Positions 59,850 to 64,000 of a DNA stretch of 64,000 nt are shown piece after piece. Each line of letters starts with the position of its first letter. Position 1 is the stretch's first letter. The stretch spans positions 1-64,000 of the forward strand of contig JAHBSJ010000001.1 of the NCBI GenBank assembly GCA_019639155.1, in the 5' to 3' direction. A model generated the notes under the pieces. The model was not told the origin of the DNA and made no database searches. It saw nothing but the letters and a program-made list of their open reading frames with translations. The stretch is from Acidobacteriota bacterium (GTDB taxonomy: Bacteria > Acidobacteriota > Blastocatellia > Pyrinomonadales > Pyrinomonadaceae). The translations under genes were made by a program, and so were the position numbers.

Positions 59850-60658
59850 GTTCTTTTCTCTTCTTCTAGTAAAATCAAATTTTCCCGTTATTGTCGGGAT
59901 AAAAATGTGGTGGTAAAATCCAGTATTTTGCAACGTCACGTCGGCAAACTCACAAGAACAGGTGTTCACCGGGCGGCAAAATCCTATTTGGTGTCGCAAG
60001 AACCGTGCCAGCAAAGCATCTTGTCGCTCATTTCATTAAATTTTTGGAAAACCAGGCTTTTCCTCGCATTTTTCGCATAATTCGCACATTCGACTTGACT
60101 TACATGCGTATCATTTTGATACATATTCGTAATTTGCCTTAAATATCTGCGCATTTTAGATACACTGGTCCGCGTTTTGGCATTCTCTGCCCAAAACCTG
60201 GCCGGGATCGTCCGCAACGGCTCGAATTACCCCGCATTGCTATTCGATATGCTTCAACAATTGCTTAAAGAGAACCAATATGATGTGCATAATACTATCG
60301 CATAACTTTTACTTCACACTGTAAGTGAGGCAAATAAAAGGTTACGTGGTAAATTTCAAATGTTCATATTCTGTTCGTAATTAAGCGCTTTGTGCGCCTT
60401 ATGGTTTACACAAAGTGGCTTAAGCTGTTGAGCATTAAGCAGTTAAGTGTTTTAAGTTTTCGCTTGCATTATTACACGGTAAAGCACTATATTAGTGACC
60501 GCTCAGAAAAGCGCAGCCCAAAGACGCGTCTTGTCTTTCGCAGGCAATGCGGTAATGAGCGACCGAGAAGTAATAGTAGTAGGATCCGACGCCGCCCCTA
60601 TTTCCGTCTTGCTCATAGAGCATGACGCGGCTGCTAACGATCAAAGACCGAGGAGCAT
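59850..60658. other. Gene-free AT-rich region with promoter elements
   Basis: 809 bases with no convincing gene. It contains a palindrome GTATC-ATTTT-GATAC (60108-60122), tandem TTAAG words around 60418-60457, and a promoter candidate at 60464-60493 before the ftsB-like gene. It may also carry the radical SAM promoter on the minus strand and an unidentified small RNA. Confidence 0.55.
60464..60493 (+). promoter_or_regulatory. Candidate promoter of the ftsB-like/rpsU group
   Basis: TTGCAT (60464-60469), 18-base spacer, TATATT (60488-60493). About 165 bases before the ATG at 60659. Confidence 0.45.
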
Positions 60659-60913
60659 ATGTCAGAAAAGCGATTCTGGATCGGAGCGTTGTCATTGTCG
60701 TTCACTTTTTTGCTTATATGCCTGTCAATAAATCTTCGTTCATATTCAGAGATGCGCAGCGAGATAGACCGAAACACGCGTCTCGGCATGGACGTTCAGA
60801 ATTTGCTTGACGAAACGGTCTCGCTGCAGGAAGAGATACATGCATTGAGATCAGATCCGAAATTGGTCTCAAAGGAGGTCGAGAAACTCGGCCTTATGAA
60901 ATTGAAATATTGA
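60659..60913 (+). CDS. FtsB/DivIC-like small bitopic protein
   Basis: 84 residues. One membrane segment (FWIGALSLSFTFLLICLSI, residues ~6-24), then a coiled coil (EIDRNTRLGMDVQNLLDETVSLQEEI), and the ELGLMK-like C-terminus (EKLGLMKLKY) that FtsB/DivIC proteins share. Suggests a cell-division septum role; confidence limited by its short length. ATG follows a GAGGAG ribosome site. rpsU is 260 bases downstream. Confidence 0.75.
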   Translation: MSEKRFWIGALSLSFTFLLICLSINLRSYSEMRSEIDRNTRLGMDVQNLLDETVSLQEEIHALRSDPKLVSKEVEKLGLMKLKY

Positions 60914-61175
60914 TTTTGTATCCGGCTTTCGGGGTAAATGCGGAGTAGCCCTAAAGCCGGTGCAGGCACCTACCAACACAATAGCTGCCATTTGCCTACT
61001 TCTCCGCAATGCCTACAGCTTTTCCTATCCGGTTATCGCGGCCGCCCAACCCCATCGGGCGGCCGCACTTCATTTGAGTTCTATCGATCCTGCACTTGCT
61101 AACACCGATCGAAATTGCATATATTTATTGTTTGCCTTGGGCAATATCTTTTGGCCAAAAGGGGGTGAGAAAGAA
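60914..61175. other. Structured leader upstream of rpsU
   Basis: Two hairpins: CCGGCTTT / AAAGCCGG (60922-60960, with an inner GGG/CCC pair) and a perfect 10-bp GCGGCCGCCC (61038-61047) / GGGCGGCCGC (61057-61066). Two words, TGCGGAGTAG (60938-60947) and CTTCTCCGCA (~61000), could alternatively pair. A possible promoter for rpsU is TTGCTA-N18-TATATT (61096-61125). No gene is supported; the upstream extension of the rpsU frame is not coding-like. Confidence 0.6.
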
Positions 61176-61415
61176 ATGGCATTCATTACAGTGAACACGA
61201 ACGAATCGATCGAATCAGCTCTTCGACGTTTCAAACGTAAAGTTATCAGCGAGGAGATCATCAAAGATCTCAAAAAGCACGCGCATTTCATACCGCCGGG
61301 CCAGAAAGCAAAGCTGAAATCGGCGAACGCCCGCAAAAGGAATCGCAGGCGCTTTCGTCAGCAGCGTCCGATGAACGCTGGAACTCCGCGGCCTTCTGCC
61401 GGAGCACCGAAGTAG
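61176..61415 (+). CDS. rpsU: 30S ribosomal protein bS21
   Basis: 79 residues from ATG 61176, with a GGGGTGAG ribosome site; an earlier in-frame ATG at 60960 would run through the hairpins. bS21 core: ESIESALRRFKRKV, EEIIKDLKKHAHFIPPGQKAKLKSANARKRNRRR. Basic C-terminal extension (RQQRPMNAGTPRP...). It binds near the anti-Shine-Dalgarno end of 16S rRNA. A strong terminator follows at 61438-61484. Confidence 0.9.
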   Translation: MAFITVNTNESIESALRRFKRKVISEEIIKDLKKHAHFIPPGQKAKLKSANARKRNRRRFRQQRPMNAGTPRPSAGAPK

Positions 61416-61437
61416 TAAGTACTTCATGTTATTTTCG

Positions 61438-61484
61438 GGTGAGATCGATATAGAGGAGTTCCTCTTTTGGATCTCACCTTTTTT
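61438..61484 (+). terminator. Strong rho-independent terminator of rpsU
   Basis: Outer stem GGTGAGATC (61438-61446) / GATCTCACC (61470-61478), inner stem AGAGGA / TCCTCT, then six Ts (61479-61484). It ends 12 bases before the surE ATG. Confidence 0.92.
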
Positions 61485-61496
61485 GTTAGAGGTCGA

Positions 61497-62255
61497 ATGG
61501 GCGAGGCTCGAAAAAAGATCCTAATAACCAATGACGACGGCTATTTGTCCGACGGCATCAAAGCCCTGGAAGAAGCTCTTTTGGGACTCGGCGACGTGTA
61601 CGTTGTCGCGCCTGAATCGGAGATGAGCGGCGCTTCGCACAGCCTGACGCTGTCGCGGCCCCTTCGGATCAGGCAGATCGACGAACGGCACTGGACAGTT
61701 GACGGCACGCCGACAGACTGTGTGACGCTTGCCCTGAATCAGATTTTGGCTCCGGACATCCGACCCGACATTTGCTGCTCCGGCATCAACCTCGGCGCAA
61801 ATCTCGGCGACGATGCAACCTATTCAGGAACGGTCGCAGGAGCAATGGAGGCGACGATCCTTGGTGTTGCAGGCCTCGCGTTCAGCCTTGTCGCATACCG
61901 CGATCATGATTTTACGGAGTCGGCCCGTGTAGCTCGGGAGATAACTGAACGGGCGTTGCGTGACGGTCTGCCGGCCGGAACGCTGCTGAACGTGAATGTC
62001 CCCAAGGGCGTCACGAATGGGCTGAAGATCACGAAACAAGGGTTCAAGAGTGCTCGCCCCGTCATCAGTGAACACATAGACCCCCGCGGCAAACCCTATT
62101 ATTGGATCGGCGAGGAACGCAACGGATTTCGGGCGGAGGGCGGCACCGATTTCGAAGCCATCGACGAAGGCTACGTTTCGATCACTCCGATGCGGAGCGA
62201 TCTGACGAATCATTCGGTCATCGCTCAGCTTGGCGATTGGAACTCACACGAATAG
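61497..62255 (+). CDS. surE: 5'-nucleotidase SurE
   Basis: 252 residues from ATG 61497; an in-frame TTG at 61467 lies within the terminator. Metal-binding NDDG near residue 11 and the SurE signature PESEMSGASHSLTL and SGINLGANLGDDATYSGTVAGA are present. It dephosphorylates nucleoside monophosphates. Immediately followed by pcm. Confidence 0.95.
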   Translation: MGEARKKILITNDDGYLSDGIKALEEALLGLGDVYVVAPESEMSGASHSLTLSRPLRIRQIDERHWTVDGTPTDCVTLALNQILAPDIRPDICCSGINLGANLGDDATYSGTVAGAMEATILGVAGLAFSLVAYRDHDFTESARVAREITERALRDGLPAGTLLNVNVPKGVTNGLKITKQGFKSARPVISEHIDPRGKPYYWIGEERNGFRAEGGTDFEAIDEGYVSITPMRSDLTNHSVIAQLGDWNSHE

Positions 62256-62945
62256 ATGTTTGCGAGAAAGAGTCCCGACGGCCGCTCTGACGGTTTTGAG
62301 ATCCTTAGGACCGAGATGGTCCGACGCCTTGCCGATCATTACCACATTCGGAACGAACGCGTGCTCGAGGCAATGGCTAGCATTCCTCGGCACGAATTCG
62401 TGCCCGATGCATTGCGGTCACAGGCGTATAAAGACAACGCGCTGCCGCTCTCGAGCGGCCAGACAGTGTCGCAGCCCTTCATTGTCGCGAGAATGACCGA
62501 GCTGCTGGAACTGTCGGGCAATGAACGCGTTCTCGAGATCGGAGCAGGGTCGGGATATCAAACTGCCGTTTTATGCAGGCTTGCCGATAAGGTCTTCGCG
62601 ATCGAAAGGATCCGGGATCTTGCCGACAAAGCTGAGACGAGGTTGATATCACTCGGTTTTGACAATTTCGTGATGAAATGCGGCGACGGCACGCTCGGCT
62701 GGCCGGAATATGGCCCGTATGACGCTATCATCGCAGCCGCCGGCGGTCCGGAGATCCCGCCGCCACTCATTGAACAGCTTGCGGTTGGCGGAAGATTGGT
62801 AATTCCCGTCGGGACATCACAATCAGAACAAATTTTGATGTGCATCAGGCGTACCGCAACAGGCATCAAGAAAGAAGATCATGGCCGATGTGCCTTTGTT
62901 CCGCTTGTCGGAGAACACGGCTGGAAACAAGAAAGAGAGGGTTAA
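62256..62945 (+). CDS. pcm: Protein-L-isoaspartate O-methyltransferase
   Basis: 229 residues. Repairs isoaspartyl damage. Motifs QTVSQPFIVARMTELL, VLEIGAGSGYQTAVL, KCGDGTLGWPEYGPYDAII. Starts one base after the surE stop, the classic surE-pcm pair. A C-terminal stretch (KKEDHGRCAFVPLVGEHGW) is complete. Confidence 0.96.
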   Translation: MFARKSPDGRSDGFEILRTEMVRRLADHYHIRNERVLEAMASIPRHEFVPDALRSQAYKDNALPLSSGQTVSQPFIVARMTELLELSGNERVLEIGAGSGYQTAVLCRLADKVFAIERIRDLADKAETRLISLGFDNFVMKCGDGTLGWPEYGPYDAIIAAAGGPEIPPPLIEQLAVGGRLVIPVGTSQSEQILMCIRRTATGIKKEDHGRCAFVPLVGEHGWKQEREG

Positions 62946-62946
62946 A

Positions 62947-63549
62947 TTGAAGAAGATATTTGGATATCTAAGGCGCCTAAAGGACTGGGTCGAAGGCCAT
63001 GCGGAAAAGCCGCATGCGGAGATCGCTCTTTTTTTGATAGCTTTCACAGAATCGTCGTTTTTCCCGATTCCGCCGGATGTACTGTTGATCGCAATGGCGG
63101 TTTCCGTGCCGGCAAAGGCACTCCGCTATGCGCTTATTTGTTCGGCAGGCTCGGTCCTCGGCGGTGTTTTCGGCTACTTCATCGGCTGGGCATTCTTTGA
63201 AACGATCGGCCAGCCCATACTCCAGTTCTACGGAGCAATGGGCCATTACGCCACCGTCCAGGAACTCTATAACGAACATGCTTTTTTGGCGATCCTCTCA
63301 GCAGCGTTCACGCCGATCCCTTTCAAGGTATTCACTATTGCCGCAGGAACCTTTGAGATATCCATCTGGACGCTTATCGCCGCTTCAGTTATCGGACGTT
63401 CGGCAAGATTCTTTCTTGTTGCCGGGCTCTTCTATTTTTTCGGTGCTCCGATCAAGAAGTTCATCGACAAGTATTTCGAAATACTCACGGTCGTTTTCCT
63501 GGTGCTGCTGGTCGGCGGGTTTATTGTAATTCGGCTCTTTCTCAAATGA
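62947..63549 (+). CDS. DedA/YqaA-like (SNARE-associated) membrane protein
   Basis: 200 residues from TTG 62947, just after the pcm stop, with GAGAGGG as ribosome site; an in-frame ATG at 62881 would overlap pcm by 65 bases. Membrane protein with FFPIPPDVLLIAM, GGVFGYFIGWAFFE and FTPIPFKVFTIAAG. DedA proteins help polyprenyl-phosphate or lipid translocation. It reads with surE-pcm. Confidence 0.85.
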   Translation: MKKIFGYLRRLKDWVEGHAEKPHAEIALFLIAFTESSFFPIPPDVLLIAMAVSVPAKALRYALICSAGSVLGGVFGYFIGWAFFETIGQPILQFYGAMGHYATVQELYNEHAFLAILSAAFTPIPFKVFTIAAGTFEISIWTLIAASVIGRSARFFLVAGLFYFFGAPIKKFIDKYFEILTVVFLVLLVGGFIVIRLFLK

Positions 63550-63619
63550 CGGTATTGACACACCGCGGTTATCTTTCTAGACTCTAAGTTCGCATCCTGC
63601 GATTCTGCAGGATGCATGT

Positions 63620-63697
<78 letters not shown>

Positions 63698-63700
63698 TCC

Positions 63701-64000
63701 TTAAATTGTCTCCTGATCAATTTGGAAAGTCGCGACGCTGGTCGGTGTCTCATAGCAGCGCACCTTGTACACCTTTACGCGGTCGTCAAGGACGCGTGAA
63801 TTGAGATACTCGACGAAATAGCGTGCGATATTCTCGGCAGAAGGGTTAAGTTCGTCGTCAAACGGCGGGAGTTCGTTCAGGTTTCGGTGGTCCAAATAGC
63901 GGACTATCTCGTCAGCAGCCTTTTTCAGGTCGCCGAAATCGATGAGCAGGCCGATGTTATTGAGTTCGCTGCCGCGTGCGAATATCTCCACCTTGTAATT
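63701..64000 (-). CDS. queD: 6-carboxytetrahydropterin synthase QueD (partial)
   Basis: Runs off the right edge; 99 residues visible. NYKVEIFARGSELNNIGLLIDFGDLK... and HRNLNELPPF, PSAENIARYFVEYL, VRCYETPTSVATF are QueD/PTPS family features. Catalyses the second step of the queuosine precursor pathway. The N-terminus (with the first zinc histidine) lies beyond the window. It converges with tRNA-Pro. Confidence 0.88.
   Translation of the reverse strand, partial: NYKVEIFARGSELNNIGLLIDFGDLKKAADEIVRYLDHRNLNELPPFDDELNPSAENIARYFVEYLNSRVLDDRVKVYKVRCYETPTSVATFQIDQETI

Noticed and set aside
58947..60080. Long open frame (377 codons) on the plus strand
   Set aside because: Shadow of the radical SAM gene on the opposite strand; no signal, motif or ribosome site.
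60960..61175. Extended rpsU N-terminus
   Set aside because: It runs through two strong hairpins; bS21 proteins begin at ATG 61176, which has a good ribosome site.

Overview
The window looks like a chromosomal segment of an acidobacterium, most likely class Blastocatellia (Pyrinomonadaceae-like). This is inferred from the gene set: a YpdA-type reductase, DUF2270 and DUF4197 proteins, an MM0924-like small protein next to a ~500-residue biotin carboxylase, a very long secreted S74 fibre protein, intervening-sequence-type four-helix-bundle genes, and a Tes/MJ0619-like radical SAM enzyme. Most of the window is GC-rich housekeeping DNA on both strands. The first ~2.6 kb is clearly more AT-rich.

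Layout. 1-2.6 kb: a type II restriction-modification pair, with the methyltransferase cut by the window edge. 2.8-10 kb: malic enzyme, haemolysin-III-like protein, YpdA, a poly-Glu secreted protein, YgfZ, Mrp, and a membrane protein followed by a second, degenerate mrp 3' end. 10-18.9 kb: mostly secreted proteins (two unknown, one S74 fibre, one small repeat-domain protein, an NlpC/P60 hydrolase) plus an IscA-type protein. 19-25.6 kb (minus strand): biotin carboxylase, membrane proteins, a CDP-alcohol phosphatidyltransferase, GreA, phosphofructokinase and a C-terminal processing protease. 25.7-28.8 kb: glycosyltransferase, PdxJ, a HigBA toxin-antitoxin pair and a TonB-domain protein. 28.9-41.7 kb (minus): UvrA, YeiH-type exporter, DUF4197, GpmA, FolC-AccD, an inositol monophosphatase, an M24 peptidase, an esterase and others. 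41.8-49.2 kb (plus): methyltransferase, TadA, two tRNA-Ser flanking an aquaporin, a four-helix-bundle gene, SRP RNA followed by dnaX, a TPM protein, a nucleotidyltransferase and LemA.

49.2-52.1 kb (minus) holds a small bacterial microcompartment (BMC) locus: class II aldolase, one hexameric shell protein and three pentamer (EutN/CcmL) genes. 52.7-54.3 kb is ruvA-ruvB. 54.7-57.7 kb is an accessory patch: an AAA ATPase with a near-consensus promoter and almost no leader, VapBC and HicAB. The HicAB and VapBC modules lie in succession between three copies of the 3' coding end of the adjacent radical SAM gene (57.8-59.8 kb). 60.6-63.6 kb is ftsB/divIC-like, rpsU, surE-pcm and a DedA-type protein. 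The window ends with tRNA-Pro and a partial queD.

Most notable signals. (1) Repeated, synonymously diverged 3' gene ends bracket accessory cassettes at two unrelated loci (mrp and the radical SAM gene). (2) An A9 run in dnaX is placed to yield a gamma-like short product. (3) The BMC locus. (4) The radical SAM enzyme may make membrane-spanning lipids. (5) Many intergenic gaps are filled with different 7- to 10-nt tandem or inverted repeats. Family assignments come from reading motifs by eye; no database search was possible.
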